From contig CM049309.1 in NCBI GenBank assembly GCA_026874595.1, forward strand, positions 68,928,926 through 68,992,925: a stretch of 64,000 bases of DNA, written 5' to 3'. Within the stretch, counting starts at the first letter, position 1, and each line of letters opens with the position of its first letter. Below the pieces are notes generated by a model. It made no database searches. It was not told the DNA's origin and worked only from the letters and a program-made list of their open reading frames with translations. The stretch is from Sipunculus nudus. Its lineage: Eukaryota > Annelida > Sipuncula > Golfingiida > Sipunculidae. Positions 49,412 to 60,134 of the stretch are shown piece after piece. Position numbers and translations under genes: made by a program.

Positions 49412-52400
49412 TTCACTCGAATTATCTGTGTGTATAGAGTGTGTTGGCTCATCTTGATCCGTTTAATAACAACAATGCGTCTTTTTATATTTTTATAATT
49501 GCTGGCAAATAAATGTTTTAATAAGCGGATTCTGCTGTCAACGAAAAGTATACTTGGCACACCATGGATTGAATCATGATATCCTATTTAAAAAGCAGCA
49601 CACTTTCTGACATTTATTTTTGTATTGTTAGTTGTATAAATGGCAAATAAAGTCCTATTAAAGTTTCCCATATGTCACTATATATTCCAGTCATTTTTAA
49701 AAAATCAAATTGGCAACTGACCAAATAATCGACAATATCATAGGGAGCATAGCAGTATATGTGGATGAGCTGTATGTTGTAATGTTTTAATTATCACAAC
49801 ATTGAACTCATTATCACAACATTGGACACATTAAACCTACACGACATACAATATTTTTCTTGATTGGACGTGTACATAAGCTTTGTGGATTGTGTCTTCG
49901 AGGCTAAGACTCAACTATAAAAGAAATTTCAAAGACATGCATGGTAAAGTAAGTTTCTTTAAACTGACAAAGGTTTACAACGCCCTAGATATAAAAACTC
50001 TGACCCAAAATACCTATATATATGGGAATATAAACAAATATTATCGGACATGACGAAGTATTGACTTGAATAACATATATGTGGGGAGGACGCTTTTCTA
50101 ACAAGCAGAATGGATGGAGCAGTTCAGAGCCTGGACCCGTGATTTTCTTGTGTTTTCCCGCACGCTTTCAGTAGGTATCTCGTGATCGCTGTTTATTTAT
50201 TTACTCATTGTTCTGATGAAGTTCCGGAAATAAACATACCGCGCCCTGTGGTATCGAACAGCTGCATCCAGCTGCATGCTGTCGTAGGGTTTACAGCTAG
50301 TGTCTGATAAATCAATAGAACCTTGCATTTCAGCGACTAGTTGTTATAATTTAAATTTATATCAATCAGTTTATTTCTTGTTTAACTGGTAGAAATTATC
50401 TGAGAGGGTTAATTCTTTCATATCTAGCGGTGGTCTTGAAAGTCCAAAACGAAGAACAGCTGGTGCATTTTTATTTCGTACACAGTGCATGCAGACGGGA
50501 ACGAGTGACTCGCACCAGCATATATGCATGTAAGCCATGCGGGAATTAGATCAATCTACGGTTTACTGTTCGCAAACCAAATGGAATATTAATGAAGAAT
50601 GACTAGTGTTAATTTTGTTAACATATTGTACCCCTTAACCTATAGTAAACTATATGACCAGTCGTCAAGCAAATTAACATGTATCCACCGAACCATAGTG
50701 CATGAAAAGAGGGTGAGGCATGGCATGTATAGAGACGCGAGAGCCCTTCAGTTATCTCTTTCCGTTTGCGTAAGATACAATAATAAGTATTTACTACGGT
50801 TTTATAAAAATTCTATTTTAAAATTTAGCTCGTCAGTGTAAAAGAATCATGAACCCAAAATATATCCTCCAATAAATAATCCTCATATGTAATAGTTGAA
50901 TTCTCATTGTGAGGCTGCACTCGCCACAATTGGGTTTTATTGGTAATACTTGTATATTTGAACAGCAAAACCATACTCTAGTATAATACGCGATCACTTA
51001 ATACCATCCATCAGTTTATCTTATCTATAATGATCCTTATATGCACTGCATGAGTAATCCATTTTATGTTGCAATTCGACATTAAGGGGACAATTAATAG
51101 TTCGTTAAGATAGATCAAGGATTGTGTTTGGAGCTATCCGATTTTAATGCTCAGGTATTCGTGAATTTGGAGTTGAGTTTTACGTTAATAGCAAACCTGA
51201 TATAAACAAGATGTTTTTCTTGTGTAAAGGCCATCTCTATTCACAAGGGTGTCTGCATGACCAATCGATAAACACATCTTGCAGAAATTAAAGTTCTGGT
51301 CTGTCCCTTGACATAATTGTGGTTTTAAGGTCAGAAATGGTCATAAAGAACAACATCATTATTCATAAAGAATTGTTTTATTTGCATTACAAGCACAGCA
51401 AAGATGAGATCAAAGTGTAGCAAGAGGTATGAAGTGCAGATGAGGCAATTGTGTATAAGGTAAGATAAAAGTATAAAGCTCTCTATAAACGGACTAAAAT
51501 CACATCAATTGTTGTACACATGGTATTGCATTTTCATTTCCACGTCATACAAGATCAGTGGCAGACTAAATCGGTAAGCTAGTATTCAGAGTAGCATAAT
51601 TTGCTTCGGGCCATGCTCGAACTTTCTTTTGAGTCATGTCTTCTAACTTTAGATGATAAAAATATATAATGTTTCGAGGTTTTCATTTGTTTACCTGCAA
51701 TTTAGAACGCGCATTCCTCAAAACTGTAAAGTATTAAACCGACTAAGGAGCACTGTGGGTCGAATTTAATTCAAAGAAATATGCACTGAATATGAACACT
51801 GATATTTCCCCAGTCACCAATGAATTTATTCATGTGAAATCTAGAAATGTAGGAAAAATGTCGAACATTTTTTTAGTATTTTCCTGTTGGACAATGAATT
51901 TAAAATAACGAACAGTACAACATACAAATTGATTATTTCTTAATTTAGGCCTCATTAAAACACATGCTCCAAACCCCGCTCAACGTTAATCCTACCTTGC
52001 CAACATGGATTGGTATGAAAAAGTTTTAAGAGCGTCATCAAATAAAACACCTCCCCATAACAGCACAAGTTTTATTAAAATTAAAATACGTAAAACTTCG
52101 GATAATCTATAAAGTGTCTATATACCATGCTTATGGACGACGGTCCAACTTATGCTTTATTCATGCGGCTCTACATGGATCCTTAAGCGAGGCCCCCATT
52201 AAGTTGTAAGATTCTATAAAGGTTAATGATTGCTTACACTTTTAAACCTCGAAGAGATAAACTGTAAATCTCTTTAATGACATGAACATCCTACTGAGCG
52301 GAACTCTGTTTAAGAAGAGGACAAAATAATGCTGATATAGTTAGTAATATCATACCCATTTTGAACAGGAACTTGCTGTAACATAATCGATCAAACATAT

Positions 52401-53503
52401 TGGAACAAGATTTCATTTTTCTTACTATTTTCATAAATTTTGGACAACTCTTTAAGGGCTTAAGTGCGCAAATAGCATTTTACATAATTCACGTAATTAT
52501 TGGCAGTCGGCATAATAGGAAGTGCTGGCTGGCCAGAAGATGGTCAGGTCTTGTGACGTCAGCAAGCATATACAAGTCGTGATTAAGAAGACATTCGCTA
52601 CAATTGCCCGATCAGCGCGCCAGTTCGGTACAGCCCGACGATATCTGCAGTCTAGGGTCAGGTCTGCGTGCATCAGATTCTAGACAGTTGAAAGAGGATG
52701 TCTATAAGCGTAGTTAGTCTGTGTCTGAAGAAGGCATGAGTGATTACTCTGTAACGGACTTCAGAGCGAGTAGCGGATTTTGCCTACGGACTGGTAATCA
52801 GGCGATTTATACTTGTTGTGAGCGCTTCCAGGAAGAGACTGAGGATATAAATTGAACGCCTAGAGGCACTAATAATCGGTGTGTGGAAGCATATTCGGTT
52901 ACCTATAGCTGGATAATTCCAGGAGACATCAACTATGAAAGACATTGAATCTTAGTCCAGATAGTTTGTGCGCTAATTAGTAAGTGCTGTTTGAACTGTG
53001 TCTCGAGAGGCAAACAAATACTCCAGCGAGGAACTGTTGGTGCTCGGAACTCCGTGTATCTGTAATGGACTGATTGTACTGTGTTCACAGCAAAAGCAAA
53101 CAGTGAGTCGAGCAGCGCAACATTCCGATGTCACGTGTGCGCGATGGTCATGTGATTAGGAGTGTTAACAAGGGACTACCCTGTGTAAGGTGGTTAACGG
53201 GCTAAGTGATTTTTCTGTGATTATTATTTTGCGTTTGTGATCTTCAGTGCTTGTATATATGGAGCGCCTCTCCTGAGAAATGTGTGTTCTTTCTTTAATA
53301 TATTGATTTGTTTTTGTTAACTCATGAATGAATTATTCGTCTTTTGAAATGTACACATGTAATTTCAGTAAGTTAGTTTGTCAGTTAAAAGTACCTGGTT
53401 GTTCTCATCTTTAGTGGTGTGACAGTCATGTCTCCTCTGGCAGACAAACTTCAAATTTGTCATTCAAATTCCTTGTTACCTCTATCACACTATGGCTTTA
53501 CAC
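49412..53503. other. Intergenic region, no gene recognised
   Basis: Mostly AT-rich with no convincing ORF. Another AATAAA lies at 49646. From about 52500 to 53250 the sequence is less AT-rich and lacks microsatellites; it carries a perfect CRE palindrome (TGACGTCA) near 52554 and could be a promoter with leader, an lncRNA or a solo LTR. No LTR ends could be defined. Confidence 0.5.
52553..52577 (+). promoter_or_regulatory. CRE palindrome with nearby TATA-like sequence
   Basis: GTGACGTCAGC contains the full CREB/ATF site TGACGTCA, followed about 8 bp later by CATATACAAG. The arrangement resembles a CRE promoter in front of the GC-richer block that follows, but no transcript or ORF is tied to it. 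Confidence 0.2.
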
Positions 53504-54292
53504 AAATATGCATGCTCTTGCGCTCATGCTGTCCTTCTACTTCTTTTTTCCCCTTCTTCATTCTGCCTCTCATTCCTCTGCACTGTTGATCGTAAACTTT
53601 CAGTTCTTTAAGCAAAAACTTATCGTCATACAGTTTATAGAGACGAACTTCGGACTCCTTGTTGACCCACTACGATTCAGAAGCCAGGGAAGCACCACAG
53701 GCCATGAAGATTGTCATGGTTTCCCAGTGATCGTAGCTGGCTGCCCAGTATAAAGATGTATTCTCTGTTATATAATAACTAAAATGTTTTCTTTGTTAAA
53801 GGGTTCTACCGCAGACATACGAATCCAGCATCAGTTCACCGAGCGAGCCACTCTCCATGGCAATACGTCTTATTAGTTCATGTTCTAAAGGAAAATGATA
53901 GATAATACACATCAGGAGGTTGACTTTCCCATCACGTGACTTTTGACGGATGGAGCATCCGGCGTTTACGGGTTTGTCTATTGTCTTGCTCCGATTTCGA
54001 CATTATCCGACATTGCCCAGCAAGATAGCTTGCGGGGATATGTATCTCCCTAGAAATTAAAGAATAGACTTGGGAAGTCGGTAAAACAGTACACCATGTA
54101 CCTCCTGAGGAAAAATATAAGTGATGTCATAATAATTAAAGTGTACGATTATTTGCTTAGTAAAATTAAGTTGAACCCAGAACAAACTGTAACAGAAATT
54201 AAACTGATCACATATCAAAGGTCCGACAAAATCCCATTGGAGGAAAGTTATTTATTTATACTGATGTTACAGTGTTACAGCGACTAACGTAC

Positions 54293-54369
54293 TGCTTTTT
54301 CAATGAATCCCTTTCTACCTTTCCTCACAGCAAAACGGAAAGATTTAAAATCAAGTCCTCCAAGTTTCA
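54293..54369 (-). pseudogene. Copy 2 exon 4, intact frame
   Basis: Acceptor TTTAATTTCAG and donor GTACGT frame a 77-nt exon encoding KLGGLDFKSFRFAVRKG and on to FIEKA, matching exon 4 of the intact gene residue for residue in spacing. Confidence 0.88.
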
Positions 54370-54482
54370 CTGAAATTAAAGAAAGTATATGTTAAATATA
54401 AAATACATATCAGCGTTTCATTTATTTTCACAATAATATTTACACAAATATAATGAACAAATGCAATACAATTACAGCTTAC

Positions 54483-54669
54483 TGTCCTCTAACAACATAT
54501 CAGCCAGGTCCTCGTTCTCTTGGTCCAGCGCGACAACAATTGCGTTCGAGCACAGGACCGAGTCAGCTCCGTGATCCAACAAGTATCTTACTATTTTTAT
54601 GTCTCCTCGGCAGATGGCAGCAGTGAGCGGACTTTGGAATTCGTGATTCAACGCGCATCCATTTTCAAC
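54483..54669 (-). pseudogene. Copy 2 exon 3, intact frame
   Basis: Acceptor TTTCTCAAACACACAG, then GTTGAAAATGG; donor GACA before GTAAGC. 187 nt with no stop; PLTAAICRGDIKIVRYLLDH is a clean ankyrin unit about two-thirds identical to exon 3 of the intact gene. Confidence 0.88.
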
Positions 54670-54890
54670 CTGTGTGTTTGAGAAACAGGACATAAGAAAC
54701 GAATGTTCACACAAAAAAGAGAGAAATAGTAAAATTTATTGTTCAAGAATATTTCTTCATTCTTTTTTGTCAGTCTGTGGTTTACACTGTTTACAATTTT
54801 TGTTTCAATGAATGTTAGGTTTACTATATGTGGATGTGAAATAACATTTTGAATATAATTGAGCAATAACCCATGAAAAACTTATAATAT

Positions 54891-54943
<53 letters not shown>

Positions 54944-56267
54944 CAGACAGACAGACAGACGTCAGAGAGACAGAAAGACACAGATGGATACACATCCGGA
55001 GACTGCCAATAATTAAACTACAAGTGAACACTTTACCATTTATTTGAGCATGTCAGTCTGATCCATGTTGATCGCCAGCGTGGTCGGGAGTTCCCGGGTC
55101 CTTGCGGATTTAGCCAACAAGGTTTTACCCCTGTTTGACTGGATCATTTTCTTTAGTCGACCACTATGCACCGCATGGTTCAGTGGATCTGAAAAACACG
55201 CTTTTAATTAATATAACTGTCGGTTTTTTTTCTTTCAATGGAAAGTTCAAAGAAAGAATAATATTCCACTCTCATTATTTAAATTTTTTGATTATGTAAA
55301 ACAGGATATGTCCCGCTGGTATCTGAGTCAGTATCTTTACAAAGTCTATTAAATATCAGTGTTGCTCTTACTTCATTTAAGTTATTATTGCTTCAGCCAG
55401 GGAGAGATACGTTCATCCCCGTTCATGTGTGCGTGTTAGTTTCTGTTTGTTTGCAACATAACTCACGTAATCATGAATGGAATCATGACATTTTCAGGGC
55501 ACTTCGGGAATGGACCAAGGAAGAATATATTCTGGTGTGGATCCGGCACAATATCCGTATTCGGAATATCATGGAGTAATATTCACAAAGTTAGAGTCAC
55601 TTACGCATAAATGAACCTGGGAATATGGGCGGAATAAGTGAAGGCCTCGATGAAAGGTTTACATTCATTTCTAGTTACATCAATAAAATTGTTTGATTCA
55701 TACAGGGAAAAGAATGGGTGGTTCATAAACATTACAGTTTGATCTGAGGTAAAATAATTAGAACTTACTTTGTAAGTATAGCAGTCTTCATCATGCAAGT
55801 CCTCAGCGACGTCATAATTACCCCTGATCAGTGCACATATTACCCCGGAGTAGGTCATAACCTTTGTGTTGACGTCGACAGTTCCGTCACTCTTTATAAC
55901 GTTTTGAAAGACTTTACATCGTTAAACGTCACAGCCTTCTGGAACTTCTCTACTTTTGATGTGTCGATCTTTTTGGTATTATTTGCACCGACATCCTCCA
56001 TCGTCTTTGTCTTTCATTTGGTACCTCTTTTCTTGGAAGGTGGCATTATCCTTCGCAGAAACTGCGCGATATTTCGATGACTCTGGCGAAAAGCAAAACA
56101 ATGACGATTAGACCTGAAAGACAAAATAATAATGTGTAAAAATGAAAATTATACTTATTTATACTTATAATATATATTGCCGGACACTAGAAGTATCTAG
56201 AGATAAATGAATACGGAGGCAATGGCAAAATTCGTCGAACATGCACGTGACACAACAACCCATTGTC

Positions 56268-56330
56268 ATGTCCACGCCCGGACTCGAACCCAAGTCGTCA
56301 GAGGAGAGAGCCGAGTGGGTTACTACTTAA
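56268..56330 (-). repeat. SINE head with tRNA B box
   Basis: On the minus strand TTGGGTTCGAGTCCGGGCG is a perfect TPsiC-arm/B-box sequence, preceded by an A-box-like AACCCACTCGGCTCTC. The anticodon region does not fold like a real tRNA, so a tRNA-derived SINE fragment is more likely. Confidence 0.4.
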
Positions 56331-56374
56331 CTGTCCATGTCTTCTCTAATATCAAATATGTTTATATAATTTAA

Positions 56375-56646
56375 AAAAAACCAGACCAAGTGCAAGCGCA
56401 CGGAGATCGTACGTTACAAGCACGTTGTAAGCACGTTCAGCTCACCTACCACGTGCGCATCGTACGATGCACGCAAACGCTCACGGGCCACGAACTTACA
56501 CCTTGCGCAACCGTGCGTTGACGCACTCCATCCCTACTCTTGCCATTCCCTCCCCTCCCTCCTTTTCAGATAAACGTGGCGGCCGTGGCCTCCCCAAAAA
56601 AAGTACGGACTAAAAACACGCACGGTGGGTTGTGACCGGGCCTTAA
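56375..56646. mobile_element. DNA-transposon-like element ending TTAAGGCCCGGTCACAA
   Basis: Its right end, read inward, is CTTAAGGCCCGGTCACAACC, matching the TTAAGCCACGGTCACACT start at 63600. The interior is rich in CGTACG and CACG-type motifs (GATCGTACGTTAC, CATCGTACGATGC). The TTAA suggests a TTAA-targeting superfamily. The left end is not identified. Confidence 0.4.
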
Positions 56647-57240
56647 GATCTGATTAGATTTTGGTGTGGATCCGGCTCATGACCCGATCCAAGAATGTGT
56701 TCAAGGAATATTCACAAATGTACAGTCACTTATGCATGAATGAATTTGGGCCGAATAAGTGAATGCAAACACGGTTTCGAGAGCATCGGGTAGGCTTGCA
56801 TTCCTTAGAGTGCGGATTTCTAGTTAAAAATATAAAAATTTCTTTGAAGAGACAGTGAGAAATTAGAAGCAGTTAGCAACATTAATGCTAAGGGGAGACC
56901 ATGTGGTCATTAAAAATGGTACATAAAGAAAGAAGCGTTGAATCCGTAGAATAATAACACTTTGGTGTAACCCCATATCGCAGTCTGAACGCAGACGCAG
57001 CGTTATATGTACTTCACGGCACAAAAGCCTCGTATTGTCGATTCTTTATCTATAATTACCCTAGCGAAGGCATTATGCTTCTTTCGCCAATCATCAGATG
57101 GTTGGTCTGTCTGTATGCAACTTCACTCAAAAAAATTATTAACGAACTTTGTTACAATTAATGTAGGCGGCTGGGTAAAATAAAAGGAACGATCCTTTAA
57201 ATTTAGAAGGAACAATCACTATGATAAGGGCAAAATTCAT

Positions 57241-57345
57241 TCACCGGTAGTTAGGTTCTAGCGTGCAGAGCTGACGTGTGATGCAACCATGGACTCGATA
57301 AATCTTGACACAGATTCCTCTGGGCGTGCATTTAAAATTTGATGC
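57241..57345 (-). pseudogene. Coding-like segment C (third diverged copy)
   Basis: The minus-strand frame gives FKCTPRGICVKIYRVHGCIT, aligning by position with segments B and A (GYIVTHIYDDS and TDCVKPHINADS). The acceptor AG seen in A and B is lost here. Unknown protein. Confidence 0.3.
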
Positions 57346-57654
57346 TATTATGCAGCACATACAAAAGAATAATAAGAATCCAAGTGGGACATATATTCGG
57401 TCCCTAGCTTTTTCTTGCGTTGACAGAATAGTCATTTTGAATTAAAAGCAAACACACGGAAATGTGAGGTGCAAGCCGTGTCTATGTATAATGCTTCACG
57501 GGTGCAGAAATTTAGAACACGGACCAAATGTCTCCTGTTAGTCCCTATCGAGTGTCAAATATGAATAATCATATACATTTTCCCGATCTTGCTTCTTTTT
57601 TAATAATTTATGCAAATGAGGCCCACCTTTTTGACACCGCAGTGAACGTAAATA

Positions 57655-57766
57655 CCTTTTCACATTCAAAGAGACACCCGGCTCACCAACCTTAATTTCC
57701 CTGTTTGCCCATGAGTCATCATAGATATGGGTCACGATGTATCCGGCCGTAATGCGTAAAACATGT
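57655..57766 (-). CDS. Coding-like segment B, possible exon
   Basis: After TTAACTTACTCAG it opens A CAT GTT TTA CGC ATT ACG and encodes HVLRITAGYIVTHIYDDSWA through VGEPGVSLN. The same acceptor position and phase occur in segment A. No domain recognised and the 3' border is undefined; the frame stays open to a TAG at 57538-57540. Confidence 0.35.
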
Positions 57767-58424
57767 CTGAGTAAGTTAAATATACACAATATAGCCGTGC
57801 CTAAAAGAGCATTAGTATCGAGCGCCCTCAAACGTCGTTCTAGAGAATTTTCCGTTGCAGAAATTAACATGTTATAATTAAAGAACTAAAAATGTATTTT
57901 ATATGTATTAATGTTAGTATTCTTATTATCTATAATTTGTGATCTCACAAGTGCTTAATCCCATGGAAACACAGTTGATAATATATATATATATATATGT
58001 ATATATATATTTAATATAAATTAAAATTATAAATTATGGGTACACAAAGGTAAAATCTTGATAAACAAGCCAGTGTTAGTGTCAGTGTTTACTAAAAAAT
58101 TAAAAGAAATTAAAAGGCGACGCTCGTGCACTAGTGGAGGGAGCCTAGGTCCCCTGCTCTATAATTTCTCCTTCAGCAAAGGAAAAGTACGGACATGGGA
58201 GCATTTAACTATCAAGCTAAAAATAAGGAAGAATTGGAGAAAAAAGAGATAAAAACACACTGATTAATTTAAGAAGTTCGGTCCGTACCTGACTTACAAC
58301 AATGAGTCTTATTATGTGTATTTTATGATCTAACTATATGGAATTGTCCACATTGAACATATTATTAATGCAAATAACTGAGGCCCACCTGCCGTGATCC
58401 CGCAGCAAATATACAGGTCACTTC

Positions 58425-58631
58425 CAGAAGCGGATCCAGGGGGGGGGGTCCAGGGGGTCCGGACCCCCCTCCCCCCCCCCCTTTTCACCAGAAGCAACCT
58501 TTTTACGGGGTTTTAGACGTAATTTTGCGGCCTGGACCCCCCCTTTTCCAGACCTGATGAACTTCTTTTTAGGATTTTCATTGGTCTCCTTGGTTGGAAC
58601 CCCCTTTTCCTAAATCCTGGATCCGCCCCTG
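58425..58631. mobile_element. Small inverted-repeat DNA element (MITE), 207 bp
   Basis: Ends CAGAAGCGGATCCAGG and, inverted, CAGGGGCGGATCCAGG, with GGGGGGTCC / GGACCCCCC blocks inside. The flanking direct repeat ACTTC (58420-58424 and 58632-58636) looks like a short target-site duplication. The CAGGGGCGGATCCAGG terminus is one I associate with hAT-like MITEs of many animals; an 8-bp hAT duplication is not seen, so superfamily is uncertain. Confidence 0.65.
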
Positions 58632-58751
58632 ACTTCGTCATATGCGAAGACACCCGGCTCATAAAACTCAGTTGTGTATAATACACACGCTGAATCAGCA
58701 TTGATATGTGGCTTGACGCAATCAGTCCCTGACGTCACGCGTGAAACATAT
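58632..58751 (-). CDS. Coding-like segment A, possible exon
   Basis: After GGGCTCAAACAG it opens A TAT GTT TCA CGC GTG ACG and encodes YVSRVTSGTDCVKPHINADS through YEPGVFAYD. The same pattern as segment B: (H/Y)V.R(I/V)T(A/S)G, HI..DS and EPGV. Its 3' side runs straight into the small transposon at 58425-58631, which may have cut off its donor. Confidence 0.35.
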
Positions 58752-58769
58752 CTGTTTGAGCCCGTATAG

Positions 58770-59383
58770 AAAATGAAAGTAGATGGCCGAAAAAAAAAAA
58801 TCAATAAACGTCCACATGAACAACACCGAGCGTCTACTAGAGCATAGTTCTAAAGATATAACCTGTAATTGTACAATTAACCAAGATGGTTCCTTTACGT
58901 TTTAAATTCTTTTTTTTAGAACACGAAATAAAAGGTAAAAGCTTCAATTTATCTTTTATCTATTTACTTTTAATGCCTGAATGAAGATAAATCCAGCTAT
59001 ATATCGACGAATCAAAATTTTTGTCTGCGTATTATTCATACTGCCTCTGTATTCGAAGTCAGGCCGAGATATTTATTGAAAGGAAAATGAAACGAACGTT
59101 AAATATTTTAATCTAAGGTAAATTGTTTCGGGGGAAAATATTCTGTAAATACATGAGAACATGTATATAAATGTAACCATATCTGCTTCTGATATTATTC
59201 AAGCATTGTTCCATTACGTCTTCAGTTCCAAGTCATTTATTTACTTCCGTTTTCCAGTCAGGCATCTTTAATATATTCTTGTAACTCTTCATTTAATTGG
59301 TTCATAAGGTCTAACACTTTTCTATCATCTGTGACCTTTTTTTATTGGTTATTTTTCTTTAATTTGTCTTTGGCTACCTGCAG
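58770..59383. other. AT-rich spacer, nothing recognised
   Basis: No ORF, repeat or RNA signal that I can support. Confidence 0.5.
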
Positions 59384-59480
59384 TTGGGTATATAAGCGTT
59401 CGACTGTCAGGTGACGCCACTCTGGCATTTGAACTTGAAGACAACACGTCCCTCAATTATGCTTTTGTCACTTCTTTCAG
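59384..59480 (+). CDS. Candidate internal exon, unknown
   Basis: TTGGCTACCTGCAG, then 97 open nucleotides (GYISVRLSGDATLAFELEDN then TSLNYAFVTSF), then GTGAGC. Acceptor, frame and donor are all plausible, and residues are varied. A decayed copy of the same segment follows 374 bp downstream (59797-59852) with frame damage. No partner exons found; the CTTCTTTCAG at its end could instead be an acceptor, so this is weak. Confidence 0.22.
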
Positions 59481-59597
59481 GTGAGCGTGTTAATTACTCA
59501 TACTTTTTGTTCACCAAGTAAATATAGAAGAATTTAGTAAATCTCTGTGAATTGGTTATAATTTCTAGAAATGTTAGGTACGTTTTATATGCCCAGA

Positions 59598-59720
59598 TCG
59601 GACGTGGCGCCACGTTATAAGTAATAATGGGGCCACGTAATTGGTAATATTTCATGTCAAGTACGGCCATGGCGCTACGTGGTTAATAATAATGCCCATT
59701 TAGGCCATGGGGCCACAATA
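59598..59720. repeat. Short repeat of GGCGCC-centred palindromes
   Basis: ACGTGGCGCCACGT (a perfect 14-bp palindrome, about 59604-59617), then GGGGCCACGTAATTGGTAATA, GGCCATGGCGCTACGTGGTTAATAATAATG and GGCCATGGGGCCAC: about four degenerate units of roughly 30-45 bp. Confidence 0.6.
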
Positions 59721-59944
59721 TTGATTAATGAAAGGTCCTGTAACTTTTGTATATTTCTTGCCAAGGTGCATGTATTGTATTTTAATGTGAGACTCCGGCA
59801 TTCGAACCTGAGGACAACACGCCCCTAAATTATGCTTTTGTCACATTTTTCAGATTAAAGCCATGTGTCACTGTCACGTACTATCCCGGGTCGTCTTTTT
59901 TTTCCACGAATGTGTGTGCCTCTTGAGCCCCGTTACATATAAAT

Positions 59945-59994
<50 letters not shown>

Positions 59995-60134
59995 TATTTA
60001 AATTTTTTCACAATCCATGCGTGCCAAAGCTCTGCAGCCCTCGCTAACGGGAAGCGGTAATTAATCCACTAGTGCCTGATAACGACATACAAAGTTTTCT
60101 ACTTTATATTGTACCTTGCCTTAATAAAAGCACC

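Larger units (their letters stand above)
53504..56046 (-). pseudogene. Decayed paralogue of the ankyrin gene (copy 2)
   Basis: Minus-strand relic keeping the exon order of the intact gene: exon 1 56046-55769, exon 2 55188-55037, exon 3 54669-54483, exon 4 54369-54293, and two C-terminal pieces of exon 5 (about 53906-53812 and 53755-53504). Exon 1 keeps MPPSKKRGTK, then a TGA at codon 11 and a one-base frameshift before NVIKSDGTVDVN. Exon 2 has a good acceptor but a TAA two codons before its donor. Exons 3 and 4 are open, with the same lengths as the intact gene (187 and 77 nt) and good splice sites. Exon 5 has lost its first ~1.1 kb; what remains matches LIRRIA.ESG and WAA ... CGASLA.E, with a TAG inside. 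It cannot give a full-length protein, though exons 3-4 could still be transcribed. Confidence 0.88.
56060..57240. other. Intergenic with SINE head and TTAA-bounded element
   Basis: Minus-strand tRNA-like half at 56268-56330, GC-rich element at about 56375-56646, otherwise AT-rich. No gene. Confidence 0.5.

Noticed and set aside
54096-54400. Plus-strand ORF (MYLLRKNISD...) plus exon-like sequence after TTTCCTCACAG
   Set aside because: The second part is the reverse strand of the ankyrin copy 2 exon 4, which has matching length and splice sites on the minus strand. The first part has no support.
55793-56080. 95-residue plus-strand ORF
   Set aside because: Antisense to exon 1 of the ankyrin pseudogene copy 2.
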